A DNA stretch of 64,000 nt from Metridium senile (taxonomy: Eukaryota; Cnidaria; Anthozoa; Actiniaria; Metridiidae). The notes under the pieces are model-generated. The model did not search any database. It was not told the DNA's origin and saw nothing but the letters and a program-made list of their open reading frames with translations. This document shows, piece by piece, positions 1 to 25,700 of this stretch. The stretch is from the NCBI GenBank assembly GCA_949775045.1, contig OX459104.1, positions 1,034,001 through 1,098,000 on the forward strand, read 5' to 3'. Both the position numbers and the translations under genes were made by a program. Every line of letters begins with the position of its first letter. The first letter of the stretch is position 1.

Positions 1-13007
<13,007 letters not shown>

Positions 13008-13470
13008 TCAAAGCTTCGAAAACCTGCTGCTGGTTCCCATGGTAACGCACTGCTGTACAGTTTAGTTTTTTTTAAATAGCCTGAACGGAAGTGACGTCAT
13101 TTAGCGATCGTCATTAACTTTTCTTAGATACAGGAAACCCAGAAGAGTGCACATTTTATAGATTAGTTTCCAGGCTTCCTTGTAAATGACGTCATTTAGC
13201 GATCGTCATTAACTTGTCTTAGATACAGGAAACCCAGAAAAGTGCCAATTTTAAACATTAGTTTCCAGGCTTGTTGTTGCACGGTTGTTTGTACACAGGA
13301 ATCCTGAATAGATTTAGTTTTAGCTCAAACGCTGTAAAAAACATATATCTAGGTTTTATCGTCGCTTTTGGTTTGAAATTCCATTTGACAAAAATCATGG
13401 CTCATTTACCTACTACAACTGGCATTTAACGAATGGTGACTTGATTGGTAACACTACATTTTACGGTATA

Positions 13471-13730
13471 TACACCTATTTCAATTAACGTTGTCGATCT
13501 GGAATGGTTGATCTGAGACCGATAAGAATTGTGGGAGCTCGTTAAACTGCAAATACACTATTATAATCACGCTTGAATATTAATGTTTACTTCTGAAATA
13601 CTGTTATCTGTAATTCAGCACCATTCAAGTGTGATTAAAACAGTGTATTTGAAATTTAATGAACTCCCACAATTCCTATCGGTCTCAGATCAACCATTCC
13701 AGATGGACAACGTTAATTGAAATAGGTGTA
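13471..13730. mobile_element. Foldback element, family 2, copy 1
   Basis: Arms of about 110 bp: TACACCTATTTCAATTAACG, then GGAATGGTTGATCTGAGACC, and the inverse. 3' of transporter copy A. Confidence 0.9.
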
Positions 13731-13754
13731 ATTGGTTACCATTTTTATTCTGAT

Positions 13755-14102
13755 GAAAAAGTAACCGCATTTCCTAAACGTCAGTAAGTAAGTAACACTC
13801 TCTTTACTATGTATACGTTACTTTAATGCTTACGAATGATTAACGTCCTAAACGTCAGTAAGTTACACTTCTTTTCTACGGTGTATAAGTTACCATTTTT
13901 ACTCAGACGAAAGATTAAAGTCCTAAACGTCAGTAAGTAACACTCTCTTCTATACTGTGAATAAGTTACAATTTTTATTCTTACGAAGGATTAACATCCT
14001 AAACGTCAGTTATTATTAACAATCTCTTTATAGTGTTTACGTGTATACAATTTTTATTCTTACGAAGGATTAACATCCTAAACGACAGTAAGTAACACTT
14101 TT
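13755..14102 (+). repeat. Tandem array with degenerate hammerhead-like unit, period 74-79 bp
   Basis: Five units, with CCTAAACGTCAG at 13773, 13847, 13922, 13998 and (AAACGACAG) 14077. Each unit has a core resembling GACGAAGGATTAACGTCC then TAAACGTCAGTAAG, followed by a GTATAAGTTACCATTTTTA linker. The first unit has CTGATGA. Confidence 0.85.
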
Positions 14103-14553
14103 TTTTTGTAACTATTGTTGTCAAAATGACACACATATTTCATCCATCAAACTTGTTAAAAATATTGAACTTTTCAAACTCTTATTAAACATCAATCAAA
14201 ATTATTATGGGCTTCTTGGGCTTCCTGTGGGGAATAAGAACGACGAGGGATTGGGGGAAGGTGGGGCTGTATGGTGATTTCGCGATTACCAGGTGATTTC
14301 TCGCGCCACTTCCAGTTAGTATAAGCCAATCAGAAGCATTTTTGTCGCATCGCCAACAGTTCCAAGATGGCGTCGTTCGAGAGAGTTGTTTCCTGTGTTA
14401 CTGAATCCTCGATAAATACATCCTTAAAATAACTTTACATTTAAAAGTTCTATGTTACATGGACAATAAAAGTTCACTGCTGATCTATCAGGGATAAGAA
14501 AAAGAAAATTTGCAAACGCAAATGCTTAAAATAACCGAAATTGTTTTATATCT

Positions 14554-15480
14554 TTAGTTTATAGGCGCCATTTTGGAACTATTCGTTTTGACAAACAGAA
14601 GAAAACTGTTCTTGTATCGTTCTGTACGGTATTTTATCTGATACTTTCTTTTATGACGTAGATTATAGTTTTGAGAGACAGTTTCAGGGAGTAGATATGA
14701 AAGTTTGCTTTTGTCGGATATGCGTTGGAAAAAGTTCCTATACAAAGATTGTCTCTTCTTACTGAAAGGAGTTCAAGTCCAGCTTTACTAAGTGCTTCTG
14801 TGTAGTTCAAATCAGGGTAGGCAATGAAGAGTGCTCTTTTCTGGATTCTTTCGATAGTCTCGCTGAGGTAGGAGGGTAATCCGGTATGCCATACCGGACA
14901 ACCATATTCAAGTATCGGTCTAAAGTAAAGCTGCAAAATATCTGACATAAATGGCTCGGTTTAAAACCTGATCTTCTAAGGACTCGTAAGATGTACAAAC
15001 GCTTCGAGGCTTTTGTAGTAATTTTATCAAAATGCAAGTTTGATTTCAGTTTAGGGGTGATCCATATGCCCAGAATTTTTAAAGAATCGGTGAGTCAACT
15101 GGTAGGGCCTGTCTCAAGAAATTTATTCTTAGTTCTTTTGTGTATTCTTTATATTGATCTTCATATTGTTATCACATATCCAAGAGGCAATTTTGTTCAG
15201 CTGGTTTTGGAGAATAGATTCAGAGCTCTTGTTACATATTTCATACACTGTGCAGTCATCCACGTATTTAACAGTCGGGTGCATATTACTCGTAACATCT
15301 ACCTTGATAGATAAATAGAAGAAGGCCAAGTTTGGTACCTTGAGGTACGCCAGTAAATTTAGGTAGCCAGTCAGAGAGACAGTCGTTGAGCTTATAACCT
15401 CGCTGTTTGCGATCACAAAGAATGTTGGCTATCCAATTTAAGAGCATGGTTTATGAAGTAGGCCGGTCGACGTCTGATCT
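14554..15480 (-). mobile_element. Degenerate non-LTR retrotransposon (jockey/CR1-like reverse transcriptase)
   Basis: Read on the minus strand in shifting frames, this stretch encodes RT blocks in the right order: LNWIANILCDRKQR and DCLSDWLPKF, then TGVPQGTKLG (fingers/palm), then the catalytic YVDD box in TVKYVDDCTVYE, then ILQNQLNKIASW, then the C-terminal region FRPILEYGCPVWHTGLPSYL, IQKRALFIAYP and YNLRHKRKYQ. Several frameshifts make it non-coding. It is a 5'-truncated, decayed insertion. Its 5' part overlaps the last codons of the EGF-2 reading frame. Confidence 0.85.
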
Positions 15481-16504
15481 TCTTTGTAGACACCTCCTTA
15501 AGCAGGGATTCGGGGCGATCATTACAACCGGCTGCTGTGTAGAGTATGAATACTATACCAAATGTTATGCCAAACATCAGCGTTATCCTAGCTGCACAGT
15601 TCTGGACGATAATCATGTACGTTACACATAAATACGCAACGGTGTGGGCTTCCAGAGAGATTATAATGGCAATTATTCGCTTTCTTCTGATACGCTTTGC
15701 AAGTAAAGGTGGTAGGAACACGCATAGAAGAAAGAATGAAAACATCGGGAAAACGATCTGTACACCGTTAAAACAAGAAGGATTGTTAGTATTCTGGGTT
15801 TTCATTTGGCCTGCACTCGTTATAATATTAACCATGTGATCCCTTGCAGATCTACACGTTGGTTGCTGTCTAATCCAAGTCAACCTACCTAGAGACCAAT
15901 CACAAATAGCGTGCGCTACTTCAAGATTTGTTTCTCTCGAGCAAAAGAGCAAAGCTAATGACCCGGGGTAGTAATCAACGTTCGCATATCCGATCTCTGT
16001 CTTATTTTTGTCGAGCTGTATATTAGGCGGGCATGTCTTATTCTTATCGCACCGAACACCGTAGTGTCCCGGGGGACAGATACAAATAGTCTCGTTTAAT
16101 GCCGTATATACACAGGTTGATCCATTGTTACACGGGTGTGACGGACAGAGAATCTTTTGTAAGGCCAGACCACGGCATTTCAGCCTGATTGATTTTGTTG
16201 GCGTCCACCATTCCTCTACCCAACCGTACTCACTTCTTATAACGTTCTCTTTTCTTGTTGTTAACCATTTAGAGGTGATAAACTCAGGTCTAAGGGCGTT
16301 ATCGTTCGCTATCATTATCCTCTTATTGTCTTGGATGTTGTCAACCATCCAGACGTGGTCGGACGTGTGGTACAGGCAAATCGAAGGAAGCTTGGCATGG
16401 CAGTAAAACGGCCTTGAGTCAAAAAAATCCTGAAATAAACCACGCTCAAAATAGTCTTCCTTGACATCGTCAACTAATATGTGATTAAAAATAGAAAAAT
16501 AAAT

Positions 16505-16795
16505 TAATGGTGATGGTGATGATATAATGATTGGGATTATGATAATGATAACGATTGTTGTGATGAAGGTGATCGATAATGACGATAGTGATGATTGGGA
16601 TTATTCTTATGATGATAATAACAATGATTATGATGATGATAATAATATTGATTATGGTGATGATGAAAGTGATGATGATGATATTTGGGATTATGATGAT
16701 GATAATAATAGTGATTGTGGTGATGGTGATGACGATAATGGTGATTGGGATTATGATGATGATAATAATAATGATGAATTGAAGGTGATGATGAC
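16505..16795. repeat. GATGATAAT-type repeat in the EGF-2 intron
   Basis: Positionally equivalent to 6725-7095, with GATTGGGATTATGATG blocks. Confidence 0.93.
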
Positions 16796-16867
16796 GCAAT
16801 GATGATTGCATGGATTATGGTGTTTGTAATAAAAATTATTATGGCCGAATGTGTTTATGATCAAGAT

Positions 16868-16964
16868 AGTAAGCAACCTCGTTCCCAGGGGCCTCTCCCT
16901 TGGCTTTTGGATGGGGCAAAACAAAGGCGAAGGGAGATGGCCCTGGGAACGAGGTTGGATAGTA
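16868..16964. mobile_element. Short foldback, CCTCGTTCCCAGGGC type
   Basis: Arms CAACCTCGTTCCCAGGGGCC and GGCCCTGGGAACGAGGTTG. A half copy lies at 42947-42990. Confidence 0.85.
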
Positions 16965-16983
16965 AGGCTGATATATTTACCAT

Positions 16984-17284
16984 ATACATCTATTTCAATA
17001 ATCGTTGTCGCAATCAAAGCTACAGTCCACACTGTGAGGCTTACAAAGGATGTCGGTATTTCTTCTCTTGTTATCGATTTATTCATAGCATATTTTGGAT
17101 GTACGTGTTTGTTTTATATGACCATAACAAGTTGTTGCAGTGGTAGATGATAAAACAAATATTTCTCTAAAAAAACGTGTAATAAATCAAAAAAATATGT
17201 TCATATTACCGACATCCTTTGCAGGCTTCAGAGTGTGGACTGTAGCTTCGGCTGCGACAACAATTTTTGAAATTGGTGTATACA
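16984..17284. mobile_element. Foldback element, family 1, copy 2
   Basis: Same ends and inner arms as 2107-2400. It lies in the intron of EGF-2, just outside the broken first exon. Confidence 0.85.
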
Positions 17285-19162
17285 TATATTAATAGTAGCT
17301 ACATGTAATAGTATACTAACCTAGGCGATAGTCTGGGAAATAAAACTTATCTGAATGACAATATCTAATAGCTTTCAATGTAATAGAAGGAGTTTACATA
17401 CAACAGAATTACAGTCACAATGGCTTCCCCGTGTACATGAAGGAAACTGGTCGACTTTTTCTTTTTCTCCGAGATTCTAAGAGGTTTTTGTTTGGCTATG
17501 AATTGAACAAAATACGAGGACACAAAATCCGTCCGTTGATTTCAATAGCGGTAATAAAGAAAAAAATCGCAGCTAAATGAAATAGGTAGCTTTGCTTCGC
17601 CATTATATTGTAATTTCATGACGAAGATCTAGAACACGGAAAAAAAACAATCAGTCTACCCGTTGCACACTAGAGATATTGGATTTGAGTCATAAATGAT
17701 CATGACTTGTCACGCAATCTTTCGCGGATTTGTCACACAACAGTGACGTCACTACCAGGGAGCCTGGAGACTAATTGTCACTTTACTGGGCTTCCTGTAT
17801 CGGAGACAATTCAGTGTCTTTGATACTTTTACGGGCTACCTGTGGGGAATATAAATGATAGAGGATTGGAAGAAAGGGGGAGGGGAAGTAGTTTACACTT
17901 CGACATATCAGGGTCGTGACGAATCAGCTCGAATCAGGGATCACAGAAGAAGGATCAGGATCATATAAATAGATCACGGATCAGGACTTATTTTGTGGGA
18001 TAAGGGATCAAATTAATGTGCGCGCTTTTGGGATCAGAGTCGAGATCAAATTTTTGTGTACAATAAAACTCGTGGCACTTCTAAATCTATAATAAAAATA
18101 CAATATACTAAAAAAATAACCAATAATATTCTATTTATTTATATTTATTAAACTTCCAACAGAGTTGAGGATTGTCTAGACGGTGGAATTACACCTATAG
18201 CCTAGACATCGATATAAAACTTAATGATATAAACAAAAGGAAAGGTTACAAAGTAAATTATTACTGCATTACGGCCTACATTTTGAGCAGCGGCAACTAG
18301 TAACACAACTGAACAGGTGTCAATAGTTGCAAAAGAAGTTAAAAAGAAATTATATATAATAGTAATTTAAGAGCTGCTCTTAAAAAATCTTTAGATTGGT
18401 ACATTGTCTGAGTTCAATAGGTCAATTAAAAATGCATACAATATTAACATTATTTTTAGAAAAATATGAAGTATATATATATGTACGTGTAATAATAATA
18501 AATATAATACCTATATCTACACAATAATCAAATCAATATAACTTGAAGGTGATACCAATCATGATCAATCAATCAATTTATTAATTCTCACTCATTGTTA
18601 CAAATAATATAAATAATATTTCTAAAATTACAATAATTAGGTAAGTGTAAAAATGATTAAGAATATTAAGATTAATATAATGATATAAAACTACATTGAT
18701 ATATTTAAAATACAAATTGTAGATAAAATATTCAAATAATCGATTGGTATGATCATAAGTAAATTGATAATTGCAAAAATAAAAAAATAAATAAAAAGAA
18801 ATAAAAAAGAAATCAATATTGAAATGATCAGAAATAACAACAATACGTATTTTGTGGTCGACAGGATATATTTGTACATTTTCAGTTTCACTCAATTGAA
18901 AAACAAGACAGACATCGGTACTTTATATGTTGACAGTTTTGCTGTTTCCTTTTATGATTTACCTAATTTGCAATCAACTGTTTCGGTCCACTTAATTAAC
19001 ATTTGAATTTCAAATTCTTAAATTATTGTGATTCAAATCTGTTATTGTCGTTTGTACGTACTTCATGGTTGATTGACCTTCAAGCCAACTCAGTGTTAAG
19101 TTTCTACGACAGCTAGCTACTAACCTATTCTGAATCGCCTTCCTCGCCATTTTACTCACAAG

Positions 19163-19751
19163 ATGGCGAACGATAAGTTTAGTATCGTCGACTATGTCGT
19201 CTTCTCTGTTATGCTTCTCATCTCCGCTGCGATCGGTGTCTGGTATGGCTGCGGCCCTGGCGGAAGACAAGAGACTACGAAAGAATACCTACTTGCAGAT
19301 CGTAAAATGCATGTCCTACCAGTAGCCATCTCGCTACTTGTATCGTATCTATCAGCTATTACTCTTCTTGGAGTACCCTCAGAGATCTACACCTATGGCG
19401 CTCAGTATTATGTGTTAATACTGTCCTATTTCATCATCTGTGGAGTCGTGGCTATCATCTTTGTGCCCATGTTTAGAAGGATAAACCTAACTTGTGCAAA
19501 TGAGGTGAGCTGTCATTATTCGTTTACATTGCGAACGGACGAATCGTCAGTACGTTGTCGAAATTTCAGTGAACAGTTTTGTATGCTAAAGTATTTAATG
19601 CAGGGGGTAGTGAATGCATCAGAAAACGTTGAGCACGAAAACTTCGACTTTAGTGTTTATGTTTCGAGTGTCCTTAGTGTAAACAACTAGAAGAGGATGT
19701 TTTTTTTATTCAACAAAAGAGCTGACAATTTTTATGATTTTTGATATACTT

Positions 19752-19783
<32 letters not shown>

Positions 19784-22700
19784 TTTATTCATCATTATCA
19801 ATTACAGAATCTCTGATTCATAGCTAATAAGGTTTAATGGTGATTATGAATAGGAGTCTAATAAAAAGCATGAAATGCTTATAAGCATAGCCCCTTTTAC
19901 AAATTACATTAGAAATATAATCAATTAACTAGTATATTCTAATTGTACTTTACAATTTAAACTTTAGACCTTTTAGACTGAACCATAACCTAAGACCTTT
20001 ATTCCATTGGGATTGGCCCCTGCCCTTTTCACTGTATACTAGAGGGCATTATGATACAATTCGTCCATAAGTGTATTCCTCTAATACAAATTCCACAAAA
20101 TCAGACTTTTGAGTCTCAACTTGTTTTCATCCCGTTTTCAAACCAGACGACTTGTCCGTCATAAGACGAATTGTCCATCTTGCTGTGTGAAAACGACTAT
20201 ACTATTCACTCCCATATTGATGCGACACGAATTTGGTTTATGTAGTATTATACTGGTTGTGGACTCTGAGGGACGGGAGGATAATTTGCAGCGAAAAATT
20301 TGATGTGGAGACTTATATTCAAGAAGTACATTTCTTTGATAGTTTAGGCCTACTCTGGGTCCTAAAATCGCCGTAATTTTAGGTGATTTTAGGTGATTTT
20401 AGCAAAAAGCTCCTAAAAGCTATTGCGATATTAGGCGATTTTATGCGATTTTAAGCGATCTTATGACCCGGAGTAGGCCTTAGTTTTGGGTGCATGGACG
20501 AAGTAGGTGTTTGCAAATGTTTTGGCTAATTGTGGACGAGGTCAAACTGTAGCACAATTAGGTTGTTAATTGAACTGAAAACACTGATTAAAATTGATTA
20601 ACCTAAGGTCGGTAATAATCTAGGATTGAGGGTTACGAAAGAGCAGGGTTAATAGACCTTAAGCAAAATATCAACATGTGAGGAGTGATGTATGAAAAAT
20701 ATTGAATGTAGTGAGTAAAAAAGGTAGTGAGTGTGAGTGCCAGCAGAAGAATAACTACTATGTGGATCTGCTGTGGAAAATATGTAATGTAGAGGTAGTG
20801 AGTGTGAGTGCCAGCAGAAGAATAACCACTATATGTGGATCTGCTGTGGAAAATATTAAAATAAAAGTCTTGAAACGATTACGGGTTCAGTGTGTTTACG
20901 TTGAGGACTGAGGCCAATTATGTGCGTGCATGGTAAAGACGACCTTCACGCTTCAAGCCCGACATGTATTTGTTTACGGATGCAGTTGATTGCAGACCCA
21001 TGCTCGTTTAGTTACACTTGGCTTGTTTGCGCTCTTTGCAGACAATATTATACCACAGCACGGTGGTATTACAGCCGCAGCGGGGTGATGGGCGTAGCAG
21101 TGTGTCACCCCTTTTAGACGCCGGGCCTTTCTATTTATCATTTGCCGCTTTTTCAAAACAGATTGAATGACGGAAACTGAATACTGAATAGTGCATTTCA
21201 ACTTGAGATCATATACTGCATTGTGGGTCATGTTAACTTGAAATGGAAATAGTAAAATCGATCGACTTGCATTCGATACGGGATTGGTAGACTTGATGTT
21301 GCACGTTATCATTATGCATCTATCAATGTCTTGCCCCAACAGGGGGAGTGCGGGCAAAGACGGGCTATTGAACATAAACTTTGCCCGTACCTGCATGGGG
21401 CTGCTCGATGTTTTTTGACAATAATTCTGCGTCCACAACAGTAAATATATAAATAAATATATGAATTTGACGTCCCCAGGATACGGGCTATTGACAAAAA
21501 GATATGAAAAATGTCAATAGCCCCTGGGTATGCCCGCATTCCCCCCGTTGGGGCGAGACATTGATAGGTGCATTATCATTTTGCAATTATACTTTCAACA
21601 TCTAGATACCATATAGAATCTATATCACGTTATTTGTTAACGAATCCTTGTTGAAATTGGATGCGACTTTCATCAGCAATAAAAACTAACAGATCTGTTT
21701 ATGTCTATTCATGTCGATCAATATCGCGGATCAATCTGTGCAAATTGGGCAAAGTTAATTCGTGTATTAGTCAGGGCATGAAACGCATTATACTTGTAAC
21801 GTGTCACGTCCATCCGAATCGTGTGAAGTCGGTTACAAGTCGTTACAAGTCGGGTTGAGTGAGATCGACTACTGTTTTAACATACTCCATACTTTCTCCA
21901 TACATTATTTTAGTTATTATACATAGTATTACATACATTTACATACATTCTCCATTTTTATTGATGTATGTAAAAGTCACGAACGCATTTATATATACAT
22001 AACGTCTTACGTCGATCGAAATCGGGTGAAGTCGGTTACAAGTCGGGTTGAGTGAGATCGATTACTATTTTACATTCTCATATTTTCCATTTCAGTATCT
22101 TGAACGTCGGTACTCTGTTGGTGTCAGGATGGTTGGTTGTGTCTTCTTTATGTTGGAATATGTAAGTAACAACTTGTTTGCATTCGACATTCGATATCAT
22201 TAAACTTAAAATATATTCGACATTTGATACCATTCAACTTACAATAAATATACTCTAACGACCAACGGTTATACCGTACTTTAAATTTATGTGTGTGACA
22301 TATTATATCATATGGACTCAACTCACAATATCACGACATTCGACATGCATACGATGTTTAACAATTGACGCGACATTGGACATGTCAGTCGATGCAACCG
22401 ACATTCGACATGCATACGATGTGTAATTAACAATTGACGCGACGTTGGACATGACAGTCGATATACAACTAATATATACGACATTCGACAAGCATATGAT
22501 GTTTAATTAACATTTGACGCGACATTGGACATGACAGTCGATGCAACTAATATATACGACATTCGACATGCATACGATGTTTAATTAATATTTGACGCGA
22601 CAGTCGACAGTCAGTCAGTATAAGACATCCGTTATGACAAAACTTCAAACTGTTAATTAAAATTCAGTTTGATATTACTGACAATGTGACATTGTGTTTT

Positions 22701-25700
22701 GTTTCAGACAACGTACCTATTTGTTGTTCTCTATGCACCGTCTTTGGCACTTGAAGCTGGTATGTATACTGACTAATAGGCAATTTTCACGGTGACGTCA
22801 TCATCTACGACAATTTAGGACCAATAGATATAGCCGGTTTAGAGAGAATTCCGGTTTTGTGAGAGCTCGGTATAGTGACACGGGTGAAAAACGCACTGCG
22901 CACGCTCGGAAGACGGTCGTATTTACAATAAAACCATTGGAGATTTACCGATGTTTGGTAAATCTTAAAAGTTAAGGCAATTCGTGGAAAGTTAGTTCTA
23001 ATTTTTTCACCTTACATTAGTTTTTTTCTTTCCCTTGTCAAATAATACAATATAAATTCGCATAATACATGACATGAAACCATTCGTAAAATCTTCAGTT
23101 AGTCTTTTGTTCAAAGAAAAATCCGAACATTCGCAGTGCGTTTTTCACCCGTGTCTGGCCATGGTATAGTGATAATAATGATTTCCCGCCCCACCCAAAA
23201 GTGAAGCTATAAGGTCCTTAGAACGAGGGTGATGTAATTAGCTAATACGTATATGCATGTCTGTTGCTTGTATTTCATAACTAGTGGCTGGGATCCCATT
23301 GTCAGCATCGATTCTTACTACTGGTGTCGTATGCACTTTCTATACTAGCTTGGTATGTAATAATGATTATAATTAGAAACATTGTCATCATCATCATCAG
23401 CACTGATTAGAACTATTGTCATCATCATCATTATTTGAACTATCATCACTTTTATAGAGAATCATTGACATAATCATCATCATCATCATTGGAACCATTG
23501 TCATCATCATTGATATCATAACTATAATAGAATCGAACCACAATTGTCATCACTGCCTGCATCATCATCAATTTAGAGAACCATTGTTATTGTTATTATC
23601 ATAACCATATCTTCGTCATCAACGTCGTTGTCAATTTCTCCATCCTATCTTTCAATTTATCATCATCATCATCACCATCATTAACATCATCATTATCGAT
23701 TAGAAACTAATAACACTATACGATCAGTGATTCCATATAAACTATGCTATCGTTCATATCTTATATCGTTCATACTAGGGAGGCTTAAAAGCAGTGATCT
23801 GGACAGATGTGTTCCAGTCCGTGGTAATGGTGGCGGGATTGATACTGGTTGTTGTCGTTGGTAGTCTTGAAGTGGGAGGATTGACAAAGGTTTGGGAGAT
23901 CAACAGAGAGTTTGGACGATTGGATTTCTTTGAGTAAGTAAAAACATCATTATTAAGATCATCATCATCATATATTTAGTAGCATCATCTTCTTGTTAGA
24001 AAGCGCTAATATTTAGCGGTGGTATAGTTCCTTAAGTTAGAAGCAAGCTGGTCGGAATTATCATCATCATTATCATCATCGTCATCGTCATTATTACATT
24101 ATCATTGTAGTTTCAACCCAGACCCCAAGGTTCGTAACACGTTCTGGACTTTAACCATTGGAGGTGCGTTTACAGCAATGCCCGTATGGACCGTCAGTCA
24201 GACCGCTGTACAGAGATTCTTGTCTGTTCCTACAACTAAAGCTGCTAAAAGGTGAGCCGAGTCTCGACTAAACTATAGTGTGCAGTGCGTCAATGTTTGT
24301 AAGGAAAAATGTACGATACCTAGCGGTAAAGCTAGTGTTGACTGTGTCGGTATTTCAAGGCAAACAATTGGAGTAAAAATGTACGGCCATAACTAGCGGT
24401 TAAACTAGTGTGGACTGCGTCAGTATTGTTAAGGAAACAATTGGAATAAACATGTACGATAACTAGCGGTTAAACTGGTGTAGACTGCGTCGGTGTTTCT
24501 AAGGCAAACATTTGTTGGAGTATAAATGTACGATACCTAGCGGTAAAGCTAGTGTGGACTGTGTCGGTATTTCAAGGCAAACAATTGGAGTAAAAATGTA
24601 CGGCGATAACTAGCGGTTGAACTAGTGTGGACTGCGTCGGTGTTTCTAAGGCAAACATTTTTTGGAGTATAAATGTACGATAACTTTTAAACTTGTGTGC
24701 ACTGCGCCGATGTTTCTAGCTAAACAATTGTAGTAAAAAATGTACGATAACTAGCGGTTAAACTTGTGTGGACTGCGTTGATGTTTCTAAGGAAACAATT
24801 GGAGTAAAAATGTACGATTACTAGCTGTTGAACTTGTGTGGACTGCGTCGGTGTTTCAATGCAAACAATTGGAGTAAAAATGTACGATAAAATAACTAGC
24901 GGTTAAACTAGTGTAGACTGCGTCAATTTTTTTAAAGGGAAACAATTGATGTAAAAATGTACGATAACTATACATATAATTTTACGTACATGAGTTCACA
25001 TTATGATATTTCTTGTCGTTGTGTCCAGAGTGGTGATGCTCAACATCCCTGGTCTTCTGTTCATCGTGACCCTCTGCTGCCTGGACGGACTGGTCATCTT
25101 TGCTGTGTACTCTGGTTGTGATCTTAGAATGGACAAGAAAATTACCAGTAATGACCAGGTAATGACATCATAGATGGTAAATATCCCCCAGGGGGAGGGT
25201 GGAGTTATCTTTGCCATTCAGTCACGTGATCTCTGTGTTATTTATTCCAGGTCCTGCCCTACTTTGTCATCAACAAGCTTGGACACCTGAAAGGCCTGCC
25301 GGGAATGTTTACAGCTTGTCTGTACGCAGGCGCACTGAGGTAAGTTAAGGCATCAAAAAGTATGGGATTCCTGTTTTGTTTGAAACCCTGGTTCTTAATT
25401 GTAAGTGAACCTCTACCACTAGTTCTTGTCTCCTACGCAGACCAATCACTTTATCACTACCCCTTTGAAATTATTAGAGTTTAATAATTTTAAAGTGGCA
25501 GTGCAACTCGCTAAACAACAAACCGCTCTCAGCAAAACAAACCCTCATTTTAAGTCATTATCCTATCTCGGTAAAGCATTGGTTAAAAATATATATATAA
25601 ACATATTCATAAGTTTTTCATAGTCTCTTCATAGGCTTTTCATAGGCTTTTCATAGGCTTTATTTTAGGCTTTTCATAAGCTTTTCACAGGCTTTCACAG

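Larger units (their letters stand above)
15413..17603 (-). pseudogene. EGF-2: broken paralogue of EGF-1
   Basis: Exon 2 (16473-15413, acceptor ATTAG) is open for its full length and keeps the EGF domain (CPSHPCNNGSTC...GVRC), the Sushi-like four cysteines (WIRQQPTC) and three hydrophobic segments. Exon 1 (17603-17321) keeps the signal peptide (MAKQSYLFHLAAIFFF) and the splice donor CTAG/GTTAGT, but its middle is inverted relative to EGF-1 and about 200 nt are missing. The reading frame stops after 35 codons at TAG 17498-17496. The C-terminal tail diverges from EGF-1 after the third hydrophobic segment and runs out of frame through a LINE remnant to its stop at 15413. A shorter product from another first exon cannot be excluded because exon 2 has no stop. 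Best read as a recently inactivated duplicate. Confidence 0.75.

Noticed and set aside
23350..23700. ATCATC tracts that looked like a regulatory cluster
   Set aside because: Simple trinucleotide repeat in intron 4 of transporter copy B.
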